NCBI RefSeq assembly: GCF_900143565.1
Contig: NZ_FREX01000001.1
Coordinates: 573,068 to 637,067 of the forward strand
DNA length: 64,000 nt
Source: Pseudovibrio sp. Alg231-02
GTDB taxonomy: Bacteria > Pseudomonadota > Alphaproteobacteria > Rhizobiales > Stappiaceae
Direction of reading: 5' to 3'
Made by a program: the position numbers and the translations under genes. A model generated the notes under the pieces. The model was not told the DNA's origin and searched no databases. It saw only the letters and a program-made list of their open reading frames with translations. Positions 1 to 8,009 of this stretch are shown piece after piece (within the stretch, counting starts at the first letter, position 1; every line of letters starts with the position of its first letter).

Positions 1-417
1 GGCGAGCGCATCTTCCATAAGATCGCGGCGCACCAGTGCTCCAAGCTCTTCCTGCATTGCAAGCCGGAGCCGAAGCACCTTAAGCCATGTTTCCTGACGC
101 TTACCTTCGTTCAAGCTTTGCGGATCGGCACCGGGTGCTGCCGGCATACTCCCCTCTGTCGAGGGCTGGCTTGTTGGTGCCGTTGGAACAGCGGGGAGCT
201 TGGTGGTCGTTTTCAGCGGATTAGAAAATCGGGAGCGGATGTGATCATAGTGGGCAAGCGAAAAGCATGTGATCCGCCCGCGCCCATCCCGCTCAACTGG
301 CAAGTTATGATTGTCTGCGTAGTTGCGCACGTTTTTTGAAACAGCTGATTTGGAGACCCCATCCCGATCGGCAACCTGCACAAATGTTGCCATCACCAGT
401 GGTGCATCTTCGTGCAT
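1..417 (-). CDS. Phage DNA-packaging (small terminase-like) HTH protein, partial
   Basis: Reading leftward from the ATG at 417 gives at least 139 codons with no stop before the window edge, so the C-terminus is missing. The start is preceded by a strong GGAGG seven bases upstream. Residues about 10-60 form a winged-helix-like DNA-binding region (VADRDGVSKSAVSKNVRNY) followed by a charged strand (VERDGRGRITCFSL). A Pro/Thr/Ala-rich linker follows, and then a helical, Arg/Leu-rich segment near the edge (LRLRLAMQEELGALVRRDL). This resembles Nu1-type small terminase subunits, which recognise phage DNA for packaging. The neighbouring tail gene supports a phage origin. It could equally be another phage HTH protein, because the diagnostic C-terminus is outside the window. 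Confidence 0.55.
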   Translation of the reverse strand, partial: MHEDAPLVMATFVQVADRDGVSKSAVSKNVRNYADNHNLPVERDGRGRITCFSLAHYDHIRSRFSNPLKTTTKLPAVPTAPTSQPSTEGSMPAAPGADPQSLNEGKRQETWLKVLRLRLAMQEELGALVRRDLMEDALA

Positions 418-586
418 CTGAAAACCTCCACTTCTGGCAACCTTGGCAACCGGTTGCTGGCAACTCTAACAACCCTGACAACTCAATTTTTCAATCTGTA
501 AAACTGACGAAACCCCGGGAGCTGCGCCCCCCGCGGGGAAAGGGTGTTTTGTACGGTCCCTTTTTTTCTCAGCCGCCGCCGCGCCC

Positions 587-1123
587 TCAAAGGGATCGGA
601 GCAGCCGGTCGATTTCGTGTTCCAGACGAGGCCGCAGCTTTTCGTCAGCGACGCTTTCGAGCACGTCCATAAATTCATCTTCGTGGTTTTGAACATCGGC
701 GGCGGGGTTCGGGCCCCACAGCTCGCGAACTGGAAGGCGTGCTGCGCTTGATCGTTTGAATACTCCGGCATGACCAGAGGCCATCGTGGCAAGAAATGTG
801 CCTTGGTGTGTTCCCCAGTTGCGAACAGATACACCATCCCGTGTCTGGCGGACGCTCCCCAGCTGGTAGAGCGGTATCCAACCGGAGCGCATAATAACAC
901 TGGCGGTATCAGCTCCTGTGTTCACCGCAATGGTTACACTGCGAATATCCTTTTGCCGCATTCCTGTAGATGCTGCGGACTTTCGAATGACACGCGTTTT
1001 GGCAATTGCTGTCGTATGTTTGAGGGCGCGAGCAATGGCCTTTCCTTTGATATCACCGGGCAAGTTACCAAGCCCCCGTATGAGATCATCCAGGTCTCGT
1101 TTGTCGAAGTTGACGGTGAACAT
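587..1123 (-). CDS. Phage minor tail protein Z-like (GPZ family)
   Basis: This 178-residue protein starts as a short strand plus helix (VNFDKRDLDDLIRGL). An Ala/Lys/Arg-rich region follows (KAIARALKHTTAIAKTRVIRKSAASTGMRQKDIR), the pattern of lambda gpZ-like and prophage minor tail Z proteins of about 190 residues, which act at the tail-head end of the tail tube. The C-terminal part has VRELWGPNP followed by an acidic helix, as in the family. It lies downstream of a strong minus-strand terminator, so it probably has its own promoter or belongs with packaging genes beyond the left edge. Family assignment rests on sequence feel and context and is fairly firm; the exact tail role is inferred. Confidence 0.65.
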   Translation of the reverse strand: MFTVNFDKRDLDDLIRGLGNLPGDIKGKAIARALKHTTAIAKTRVIRKSAASTGMRQKDIRSVTIAVNTGADTASVIMRSGWIPLYQLGSVRQTRDGVSVRNWGTHQGTFLATMASGHAGVFKRSSAARLPVRELWGPNPAADVQNHEDEFMDVLESVADEKLRPRLEHEIDRLLRSL

Positions 1124-1168
1124 ATTGAGGCCTTAGGAAACAAGCGATGTGTCACTTCTCAATAAAAA

Positions 1169-1198
1169 ACCGCCCTGCAGGTTGTCCCTCAAGGCGGT
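1169..1198 (-). terminator. Rho-independent terminator after the 1239-1970 gene
   Basis: ACCGCC and GGCGGT form a six-base perfect stem. Read on the minus strand it is followed by TTTTTTATT. It lies about 40 bases past the stop of the unknown gene at 1239-1970 and upstream of the tail gene start at 1123. Confidence 0.75.
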
Positions 1199-1238
1199 CT
1201 TCTTTCCGCTGTCAGGCTGTCAAACGACGCGGGTCATT

Positions 1239-1970
1239 TCAAGTCGCGGAGCTCATTTGGAGCAATCTCACAGCCTTCCGATCAAACTCAGGTGCTTGAA
1301 ACTTCTTGAGTTTGTGAGTTTTCAACATCGGTAGCGCACCGCTTATGATTTCGAGCGCTGCGCACCAGTAGGTGTAGGTTTCCAGCAAAAACTCTTCCAA
1401 ATCACTCTCAACGGATACCACCTGCAGCTCACAGGCCTGCCCGACGCGGCAGCCCGGTCCGTCATAGTCGTGAGGCTTTGGCAGTTTTGTACCGGGACGA
1501 ACAAAGAGCTCCTCACCATCAACCCGCCAGTAGCTCATCACTGTGCGCCCGGTCCGATCGCGCTTTTCCTGCAGCTTGCTGCCACTCAGGGCTGGTTTCT
1601 CCGGCTGTGTCCGGTTTGCGCCGTAGTAGATCAGCAGGCCAGCGGCATAGGCGCAATCATCGGATTGAGCTGCAAACTCCTTCACCGCGCCATGCACGGC
1701 CTCGGCATCCGGATGCAGCTCCACACGTGAGCGCCCGCCGCCATCCACGAAGGTGCGCAGATGCAGCAGCTGCTCAAGTGAGTTCAACGCACACCGGACG
1801 TCGAAGTGCCGCGCCTCATCATCGCTCACGATATCCAGATGAGCCTTCTGCTCGCCGTAGGTCCAGTCCAGCAAGCTGACTAGATCAGTCCTGCGGACTT
1901 CGTTCTGCTGTGCCTGCTCTTGTTTGAGCCGGCCAATGTATTCCGGTGATGCGCGCAGCGTTTGAACCAT
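1239..1970 (-). CDS. Phage protein of unknown function
   Basis: I do not recognise this 243-residue soluble protein. The ATG at 1970 has AGGAG eight bases upstream. It is rich in charged residues, has no signal peptide or membrane segment, and contains several Leu-rich helical stretches, for example VRCALNSLEQLLHLRTF near residues 60-75 and EEFLLETYTYWCAALEIISG near 190-210. A Lys/Arg-rich segment (GSKLQEKRDRTGRTVMSYWRV) lies in the middle. It sits between the tail gene and the primase-helicase, separated from the latter by a repeat-rich 312-base gap, and ends at its own terminator. It may be expressed alone. No function is proposed. Confidence 0.75.
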   Translation of the reverse strand: MVQTLRASPEYIGRLKQEQAQQNEVRRTDLVSLLDWTYGEQKAHLDIVSDDEARHFDVRCALNSLEQLLHLRTFVDGGGRSRVELHPDAEAVHGAVKEFAAQSDDCAYAAGLLIYYGANRTQPEKPALSGSKLQEKRDRTGRTVMSYWRVDGEELFVRPGTKLPKPHDYDGPGCRVGQACELQVVSVESDLEEFLLETYTYWCAALEIISGALPMLKTHKLKKFQAPEFDRKAVRLLQMSSAT

Positions 1971-2282
1971 AATTGATCTCCTGCGAGTGTTCCGAGGGTA
2001 CCGCGAGTGTTAAAATCAGACCCTCGCGGCCATTTTATCTTTTAATATCAATTGTTTTTATAACCCTCCGCGAGGGTTCAAGGGTTAGTTGACTAATTAC
2101 GCATATGAGAAGTCTTTTCCTTAAAAGCTATTCCCCATTCCCCTATATATGCGCAGGCGCGCGATATACCCTCGCGCCCTCGCGGCTATCCTCTAACCCA
2201 TTCACGGCTTTACGAAATCCGGCGCGAGGCACACGGCGCAACCCTCGCGCATACCCTCGCACCCTCGCGGGCTCAGATACAC
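1971..2282. repeat. Cluster of ACCCTCGCG repeats, candidate replication origin
   Basis: This gap holds no convincing gene. It carries at least seven copies of ACCCTCGC(G) on one strand or the other, at 2020-2028, 2062-2068 and 2070-2077 (opposed arms), 2168-2176, 2177-2185, 2241-2249, 2253-2260 and 2261-2269. Two of these form a perfect 7+3+7 palindrome at 2062-2078 (AACCCTC/GAGGGTT). Related GAGTGT/GAGGGT words occur at 1983-2010. The AT-rich stretch 2030-2060 lies beside them. Iterated repeats plus an AT-rich block directly next to an SF3 primase-helicase gene are typical of phage and satellite origins. The origin role is inference. Confidence 0.55.
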
Positions 2283-3941
2283 TCATCCCATAGGCTCCCA
2301 ACTCATCGTTTCAGAACACATCTCGGCTGGCAGGTTGAAGCGCACATTGGCGTACTTGCGGATGCGGGTCATCACCTTGCGCATGCCCGGTTTCTTCGGT
2401 AGTTCGCGCCCTAAAGCTGTTTCCGTAAAAGGCTTTAGGCCGGAGATTTCAGACCACTTCTTATAGGTGTCATACATGGCGCGGCCAGTGATGGAGGGCT
2501 CGTTCGGGTCCTCTCCCGGCGGCTCGGCAAACTCCAGACAGGCATCCACAAATTGCTGTATCGGGTCCAGCTCGGTCTTGTAATCCTGCGTCAGGCCTTC
2601 CACGGCTGGAGGCACATCCAGCCCTTCCTCCATGTAGATCTGCAGCCCCTTCAGCATCCAGTTGAGAATGCCCGATCGCTCAGCCTCAAACTCGGCCAGC
2701 ACCTCGGCCATCGGTCGCTTCTGCTCTTCGCTGATGCGCACCGACCACGGCACGATCAGCAAACGCCGCCAGATGCCATAGTCATTGCCTTTGATGAAGG
2801 GCTTGTCGTTACCACTCATGATCGCCTTGAAGATCGGCGTCATATCAAAGAAGCCCTGATGCAGCCGGCGCACCTGCATGGGCTCACCACCCGTTAGCGC
2901 CTTGATCAGCTCTTCCTTCACCGCCTCACCCTTTGGCAGCTCGGAGACACGCACCAGCCGTTTGCCCACCAGCGTTGCCAGATCCGGCGTGGCCTGGTCA
3001 CCGCGCCGCTGTCCTGTGCCCGTCACACTTTCCGGGTTCAGCTGACCGGCATAATCACCCATCAGCCCGCAGATCGCCTCCACAAAGGTGGATTTGCCAT
3101 TGGCTCCATCCCCATAGAAGAACAGCAGCTTTTGCTCTGCTGTCAGCCCGGTCAGGCAATAGCCGGCATACACCTGCAAAAAGCGCTGCACGCCAACATC
3201 GGGCTGGAAGAAATCCAGAAACGCCTGCCACTGCGGGCATTCTGCTTTGGGGTCAAAGTTCACCGGTGCGCATTTGGAAAGCCGCATGGCTCTGTCGTGG
3301 GCCACAGAGTCCGGCACCATCACCTGCCCGCCTTCTCCATCAGGTTCAGGATGCAGCTGCAGCGTGGCCGTGCGCGTGTTGAACACAAGGTCGTCTTCGT
3401 CCATTTCCTCTGGCGCATAGGTCACATGCGGCAGGGCCTGTACAATCATACCTTTGATCTTGTTGGAATTGCCGCTGGAAACTGCAAATTTTTTACGCGC
3501 AGTCCGCCTGCCGGAGCGGGCCTTTTTCACGTCCTCCGCATCCTTCAGCAGGGCTTCCTGCTCTTTGGTCAGCGCCGCTTCTTCTGCCAGACGAGGCACC
3601 GCCTTGGCTTTTTCCAGCACCAGCTCCTCCCAGGGCTCATAGCCAAGGTAGTCGAGCTCTTCTTTGATCAGCTCTGCCGTACGCTGCGCATAGCGGGTCA
3701 TCACTTCCTCGCCGCCGGTCAAATCCCAGTGGGTGCCTTTGAAGGTGTAAAACCCCACCTCCCGCACATGCAAAAACTCCTCGCCAAAATGCTCCCGCAG
3801 CCGCTTGGCATTGCCCGTATCATTCTGGTCATACAGGGCGCAGCGCGAGAGTTTTTCGGCAAACTCGGTTGAAAGTGGGGTGATGAGGGGATCGTCGCTT
3901 GGCTGCATCGCACCCTCAATCGCCTGGCTCATGGTGCTCAT
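2283..3941 (-). CDS. Phage/satellite primase-associated SF3 helicase (D5/P4 alpha type)
   Basis: This 552-residue protein matches the D5/P4-type replicative helicase. The N-terminal D5_N-like region covers about residues 40-260. The SF3 ATPase follows, with Walker A GDGANGKST near residues 277-285, a Walker B-like segment (RLVRVSELPKGE) near 330-340 and sensor motif MSGNDKP near 373-380. A C-terminal winged-helix domain (about 470-545: ITGRAMYDTYKKWSE..FTETALGREL) completes the family layout. The enzyme unwinds the phage origin as a hexamer. Its start (ATG 3941, GGGAGG upstream) overlaps the stop of the primase gene by the ATGA at 3938-3941, so the two are translationally coupled. A related C-terminal domain recurs in the BRO protein at 7172-7930. 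Confidence 0.92.
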   Translation of the reverse strand: MSTMSQAIEGAMQPSDDPLITPLSTEFAEKLSRCALYDQNDTGNAKRLREHFGEEFLHVREVGFYTFKGTHWDLTGGEEVMTRYAQRTAELIKEELDYLGYEPWEELVLEKAKAVPRLAEEAALTKEQEALLKDAEDVKKARSGRRTARKKFAVSSGNSNKIKGMIVQALPHVTYAPEEMDEDDLVFNTRTATLQLHPEPDGEGGQVMVPDSVAHDRAMRLSKCAPVNFDPKAECPQWQAFLDFFQPDVGVQRFLQVYAGYCLTGLTAEQKLLFFYGDGANGKSTFVEAICGLMGDYAGQLNPESVTGTGQRRGDQATPDLATLVGKRLVRVSELPKGEAVKEELIKALTGGEPMQVRRLHQGFFDMTPIFKAIMSGNDKPFIKGNDYGIWRRLLIVPWSVRISEEQKRPMAEVLAEFEAERSGILNWMLKGLQIYMEEGLDVPPAVEGLTQDYKTELDPIQQFVDACLEFAEPPGEDPNEPSITGRAMYDTYKKWSEISGLKPFTETALGRELPKKPGMRKVMTRIRKYANVRFNLPAEMCSETMSWEPMG

Positions 3942-5080
3942 GCCGCATCCCTCCCGTTCGCCAGTATCCAGTCATTCATGTCCATGCCCAATGGCGGCCA
4001 TAAGATTTGCGCTGAACGCTCCTCAAAGCGCAGGCGCCGCACAGCGCGTTCCAGCTGAGCTTTCAGCGCCTCAAGGTCTTTGGTGTCACTGTCGGCCAAA
4101 ACAATCATGGACCGCGCCTCAAATGGTAAAAACGCCCGGGCGCTGGCCATGTCCGGTTGCCGTGATGGCAACAGGTGGCCAGTACGCACCGGATGCGGCT
4201 CGCAAATCCCGTCTGGTTTGCCAGAGCCCACCAGATTGCCAAGCGAGCCCGCACACCAGCACGAAAGGCCAAAGGGCGCACAGGACAGGCAGGTCTCAAT
4301 GCCCTCACCCACGCCCATCACAGGCGCAGGCGGGCCAAGCCGCAAACTGGTGCCCATATACGGTCCGCGGATCTTTTTGGCCGGCAACCGCAGCCCATCC
4401 TCAAGGCTTAGTTTAATTTTGCCGCTTCCATCTGCATTCAGCCAGGTCTGGTGCACTGCTGCAAACCGGCCCTGCTTGTTTTGAAAGGCCGCCAGCAGCG
4501 CAGGTCCGTGATGGATGATCTCGAAGCGCCCCTTCGCAGTCTCTGCCCAATACGGCAGATCCGCAGCAAACCGCAGCACCGCGCCGGGCAACGGGATGTC
4601 ACCCAGCCCCCGCGCCTCGCGCAGGTAGGTTTCCGCTACACTGCCGGAAAGCTCTGTCCCCGCTGAAAAGATTTTGTAGGCCGCCTGACGCGCTTTTTCC
4701 TGTGTGGTGGCTGTGCGCGCAGCCGCAAGCACCTTGTTGTCCTGCACCAACTTTTGCTGTTTGTCCTGCCAGCGCTGATCACGGGCAATCTGTGCCCCGC
4801 CCAAGGCTTCAACCGCATCAGCAAAGCTGGAAAAGCCCTCAAACTCCATCATCCAGTCGATGATGGATCCGGAGCGGCCACAGGCGGTGGAATAGCAACG
4901 GAAACTGTTGCTGACAGGATCAAGCACAAAGCTGGCATTGCGATCGTCATGGTCGGGAAACGGACATTTACCGGAATACAGACGACCAGATTTGCGCAGC
5001 GTGGTATGGCGGCAAATGCGTCCATAAAGATCCGCAGATTGCTTCAACCGCAACAATTCGAGAGTGGAATACCGCATCAC
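3938..5080 (-). CDS. CHC2 zinc-finger / Toprim primase
   Basis: This 380-residue protein has an N-terminal zinc finger with C39, H43, C62 and C67 (KCPFPDHD..FRCYSTACG), the CHC2 pattern of DnaG-type and P4-type primases. The downstream Toprim-like half contains GEGIET near residue 258 and VLADSD near residue 325, the acidic motifs that bind catalytic magnesium. It makes RNA primers for phage DNA replication. It is followed, with a four-base overlap, by the SF3 helicase, a split version of the single P4 alpha polypeptide. The start at 5080 has GGGAGG eight bases upstream and overlaps the stop of the small zinc protein by four bases, giving a three-gene coupled operon. Confidence 0.88.
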   Translation of the reverse strand: MMRYSTLELLRLKQSADLYGRICRHTTLRKSGRLYSGKCPFPDHDDRNASFVLDPVSNSFRCYSTACGRSGSIIDWMMEFEGFSSFADAVEALGGAQIARDQRWQDKQQKLVQDNKVLAAARTATTQEKARQAAYKIFSAGTELSGSVAETYLREARGLGDIPLPGAVLRFAADLPYWAETAKGRFEIIHHGPALLAAFQNKQGRFAAVHQTWLNADGSGKIKLSLEDGLRLPAKKIRGPYMGTSLRLGPPAPVMGVGEGIETCLSCAPFGLSCWCAGSLGNLVGSGKPDGICEPHPVRTGHLLPSRQPDMASARAFLPFEARSMIVLADSDTKDLEALKAQLERAVRRLRFEERSAQILWPPLGMDMNDWILANGRDAA

Positions 5081-5319
5081 ACCAACCTCCCTTGTTTGGG
5101 TGGTCGTGGCGGCGGAGGCGTGCGTTTGGCAGCCTCAACATCCGCTTCATACTGCTTGGCATGCTCCGGACAAAACCACAACTGCTGACGCTTGCCAGCA
5201 TCATCCACGGTGTAACCACGGGAACCCCAGTTTGTGCAGCCCTCCGCCATGCAAGGATGCTCGGAGTGGCCTGCGACCGTTGTTCTGGGGGATTTACGGA
5301 GATCTATCTTGAGGGTCAT
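5077..5319 (-). CDS. Small putative zinc-binding phage protein
   Basis: This protein of about 80 residues has two pairs of metal-ligand candidates (CMAEGC and CPEH), a short basic N-terminus (LKIDLRKSPR) and a proline/lysine-rich tail. I chose the ATG at 5319 because GAGAGG lies eight bases upstream of it. The alternative GTG at 5328 would sit directly on that ribosome-binding site. It is the first gene of the coupled primase-helicase operon (four-base overlap at 5077-5080). A DNA- or RNA-binding accessory role in replication is possible but not shown. Confidence 0.65.
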   Translation of the reverse strand: MTLKIDLRKSPRTTVAGHSEHPCMAEGCTNWGSRGYTVDDAGKRQQLWFCPEHAKQYEADVEAAKRTPPPPRPPKQGRLV

Positions 5320-5396
5320 GCGGCACACCTCTCAACTGGAGCGTGCATGAGTGAAGAGACTCTGATAGAGCGACAACTGGCAAGATTGAGGGCTAA

Positions 5397-6284
5397 ATGG
5401 AAAATCAGCGTACGTGGAATATTATCATTTTCAGCATCTTGGGAGCAGCTGGTAGCGTCTTCCTCAGCATATTCATTTTGGATTTTCACATTAGTAGAGC
5501 TGGTCTTTGTGCAGGCATATCCATTGACGAACCATGGGCTTGTACCCGCGAATGGATCGGCGCGTTGAGTGGCTGGGCAGCTGCATTTGCAGCAATAGCA
5601 GCTGCCGCGTGGGCTGGATACAAGGTTCAAAAACAGATCACTGAAGCACAGAAGACAAACAGAATTGCTCTCCAACCAATCTTTGCTGAGAGTATCGGTT
5701 GGATGGCTCGCGAAAAGGAGATTTTGCTGAAACTGAATCGTGAAAGCTCCCTGCCTCACGAAGTTAAAACACAACTTGAAATTTTTCGCTCTGCGCTGGT
5801 TGCAATCTACTCTGTCACTTATCCCAACGACATTGCCCGCAACGAGGATCGGCTCAAACGCGTATGTGAAGAAGCTTGGACTAGACTCTCCAAAAGGCGT
5901 GACTGCTTTGTTAGAAACCAGCACTATTTTGATGCCGCAAAATTCCTTTCTATCGACTTGCAAGAAGCCAGAGATACCCTTGTAAAGGTTAGCGAGAGGG
6001 AATTTGAAGATTGCAAAGATTTTTTTGCGCGGGCGACAAAGTTGATAACTGATCCGGCGATCAAAAACTCTGAAGCGCCGCGATCCGCAAGCATTACTCA
6101 GGCTCATGATTTGATCAACTCGTTGGATGAGTTTTTGAGTTCGGAGGAGTTTGAGACAGCTGAAGATAAGAGAATTAAGTTTCTGAACGAGTATTGGCTT
6201 GGATTTAAAAAAGAATATGAGCCCATTAGAGAGAAAGCATATGGGATCATTCATCTTGTTCAAAACGTAGATGACAAAAAGTGA
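5397..6284 (+). CDS. Two-TM membrane protein with long cytoplasmic domain, prophage cargo, paralogue A
   Basis: This is a 295-residue protein of unknown family. A first membrane segment spans about residues 7-29 (IIIFSILGAAGSVFLSIFIL). A second, very alanine-rich one spans about 55-75 (IGALSGWAAAFAAIAAAAWAGY). A coiled-coil-like stretch (VQKQITEAQKTNRIA) and a long charged helical domain follow. GAGG six bases upstream supports the ATG at 5397. It runs against the minus-strand phage operons and is visibly more AT-rich than they are. Its organisation and the motif IGAxSGWAAAxAA...QIxEAQKxN are repeated in the next gene, so the two are tandem paralogues. A role as a cargo gene, such as superinfection exclusion, is inference. 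Confidence 0.7.
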   Translation: MENQRTWNIIIFSILGAAGSVFLSIFILDFHISRAGLCAGISIDEPWACTREWIGALSGWAAAFAAIAAAAWAGYKVQKQITEAQKTNRIALQPIFAESIGWMAREKEILLKLNRESSLPHEVKTQLEIFRSALVAIYSVTYPNDIARNEDRLKRVCEEAWTRLSKRRDCFVRNQHYFDAAKFLSIDLQEARDTLVKVSEREFEDCKDFFARATKLITDPAIKNSEAPRSASITQAHDLINSLDEFLSSEEFETAEDKRIKFLNEYWLGFKKEYEPIREKAYGIIHLVQNVDDKK

Positions 6285-6359
6285 AGTTGCATTTTGATAA
6301 CGCTGCCTCAAAAGAAGACATAAGACATTGTTTGCCTTCACATTAACGGAACAGATCGC

Positions 6360-7205
6360 ATGGAACGGAAAGTTTGGAACCACTTGATCGCTATTACATG
6401 CGGCACCTTCATGAGTGTTGTATTTCTTGCGTGCTTTTGGTCTCAGAACCTCACCCACATCTTGAGCGATAATGTTCTTATTTTTTTCGAACCACTGCAC
6501 ATCGCTGACGCTGAGTTGATTGACTGGATCGGAGCGACAAGTGGTTGGGCAGCCGCTTGTGCGGCTGCAGTAGCGGCATACTTTGCCTACAATGGGGCTG
6601 TTACTCAAATTCAAAAGCTCGAGAAGCAAATAGGAGAAGCGCAAAAAGCAAATAAGATTAACCAAGCACAACATGTGCCAGATGTAATGCAATACTGCTC
6701 TCAAGAACTTAGATCGATTGACTTTGTGACACGCTGGTTGAAAGACATGAGAGATGTTGGTTGGAGAGATGACCAACAGAAACAGTTGCTTTCGAACTAT
6801 AACAATATTTGGTTCCTGTTCTTTGAGCAAAACGAGAATGCGGCAAAGTATAACCCTGGGGCTTCCTATCAAAAGAGACAAGAATTCATTCAGAAATACC
6901 AGTTTTTGTGGGCGTATCATTTGATGATTTCTGAAGCGTATAATGGAGCTCCAATTCCTGACCATGATGTTGCCATCGATGCTTTCTCGAGTGTTCAGGC
7001 TGAATACGCTAAATGTCTCAAATCGAAACAGAAAGATCCATTTGCAAAGGAGATTCAGGAACTGGAAGACATGTTGATTGCTTATAAGAACAGTCTCCCT
7101 GACAATTGGATTGAACAGTTGCATGAATGGCGAGAGAGTGTGGTCATTAAGTATCCTGATGGGAGCAAGCATCACCCCACCTCCTTCACCCGAAGCCCAC
7201 GATAA
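6360..7205 (+). CDS. Two-TM membrane protein with long cytoplasmic domain, prophage cargo, paralogue B
   Basis: This 281-residue protein has the same plan as the preceding gene. A first membrane segment lies near residues 8-28 (LIAITCGTFMSVVFLACFW). An Ala-rich second one lies near 55-75 (DWIGATSGWAAACAAAVAAYFAY). A coiled coil (QIQKLEKQIGEAQKANKIN) and an aromatic-rich helical cytoplasmic domain (NIWFLFFEQNENAAKYNP) follow. The cytoplasmic domains of the two paralogues differ greatly while the membrane and coiled-coil parts are conserved. That would suit a shared membrane anchor with different sensing or effector ends. The gene follows 75 bases after its paralogue, and its 3' end overlaps the convergent BRO gene by 34 bases. 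Function is unknown. Confidence 0.7.
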   Translation: MERKVWNHLIAITCGTFMSVVFLACFWSQNLTHILSDNVLIFFEPLHIADAELIDWIGATSGWAAACAAAVAAYFAYNGAVTQIQKLEKQIGEAQKANKINQAQHVPDVMQYCSQELRSIDFVTRWLKDMRDVGWRDDQQKQLLSNYNNIWFLFFEQNENAAKYNPGASYQKRQEFIQKYQFLWAYHLMISEAYNGAPIPDHDVAIDAFSSVQAEYAKCLKSKQKDPFAKEIQELEDMLIAYKNSLPDNWIEQLHEWRESVVIKYPDGSKHHPTSFTRSPR

Positions 7206-7930
7206 GTCACAATGCGGGCTTTGTTTTTCAGGAAGTTGTAGTCCTGTGAGAGGTGGAGCATGGCGCGACCGAAGGCGGTCTCGGTGATGATGGGGTGGCC
7301 TTCTGTGTGGGCCCAGTCTTTGTAAGCCAGGAACATGGCTCGGGCGGTCTTGGTGTAGTCTGGATCCAGTTGGCATCCCTCCTCGATGAAGGTGCGCAGT
7401 TGCTCTGCTGAGGATGCGACAATGCCGGTTGGAATTTCGGTTTTGCGTGGGGTGAAGGATGAGACCATGGGCAGGTCCAGCTTCTCCCAAAGCTCGCAGG
7501 CAGCGCGTGGACCGGAGATTTTTGCTGCGATCTCCACCAATCTGGATTTGTTGGCAACCTCGGTCAGGCTTCCAAGATCAGCGCGATCAACCAGCCTTTC
7601 ATTGCTTACTGTGTATGCCCCAGTTTTGCGGATGCTCGGCAGAACGTCGTGTGCGAGCCAGCGCTTAAAGCGCTCTGCTTCTGGTTTGCGCGAACGGAAG
7701 ATCAAGCGATAGAGACCGGGTTCAGATATGATAGTCATCTGCTGATCTCCAGAGGGGGTGCCTACAGTATAGGTACCCCTCTCATCTTCATCGAGCAGAT
7801 CAATCGAGTTGCGGGCCTTCTTAATGTCTAGGCAGGTGCAAACATCTTTGCCTACGAACCATGGTTCTCCCTCCAGTTTCACAATGCGAACCAGATTATC
7901 TTCAAAGTCCATGTTGATCAGGTTACTCAT
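7172..7930 (-). CDS. BRO-N antirepressor-type protein with primase-like C-terminal domain
   Basis: The N-terminal half (about residues 5-110) is a BRO-N domain: DFEDNLVRIVKLEGEPWFVGKDVCTCLDIKKARNSIDLLDEDE, then SEPGLYRLIFRSRKPEAERFKRWLAHDVLPSIRKTGAY, which is diagnostic of phage BRO/antirepressor proteins. The C-terminal part (about 185-250: KTARAMFLAYKDWAHTEGHP..TETAFGRAML) resembles the C-terminal winged helix of the SF3 helicase at 2283-3941. I chose the ATG at 7930 because GAGGAG precedes it; an upstream in-frame start exists at 7945. It probably binds DNA and modulates the lytic/lysogenic decision or replication. It lies downstream of rha, with a perfect 25-base palindrome between them. 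Confidence 0.85.
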   Translation of the reverse strand: MSNLINMDFEDNLVRIVKLEGEPWFVGKDVCTCLDIKKARNSIDLLDEDERGTYTVGTPSGDQQMTIISEPGLYRLIFRSRKPEAERFKRWLAHDVLPSIRKTGAYTVSNERLVDRADLGSLTEVANKSRLVEIAAKISGPRAACELWEKLDLPMVSSFTPRKTEIPTGIVASSAEQLRTFIEEGCQLDPDYTKTARAMFLAYKDWAHTEGHPIITETAFGRAMLHLSQDYNFLKNKARIVTYRGLRVKEVG

Positions 7931-7969
7931 GAAACTGCTCCTCAATTTTGCTGTGCGATGGTTTCATCA

Positions 7970-7994
7970 AGGGGGCCCATACTATGGGCCCCCT
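7970..7994. repeat. Perfect 25-base GC-rich palindrome between rha and bro
   Basis: Two 12-base arms (AGGGGGCCCATA and its complement) flank a single central base. It lies 16 bases past the Rha stop and 40 bases before the BRO start. No T-run follows on the minus strand, so it is not a standard terminator. It may be an operator, or an RNA hairpin that sets relative expression. Confidence 0.7.
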
Positions 7995-8009
7995 CGGCAA
8001 TCAGATCAG

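Noticed and set aside
5316-7490. 724-codon minus-strand open frame
   Set aside because: Antisense to the two AT-rich membrane genes. Cysteine- and serine-rich low-quality translation, no ribosome-binding site, and it overlaps both the BRO and the zinc-protein genes.
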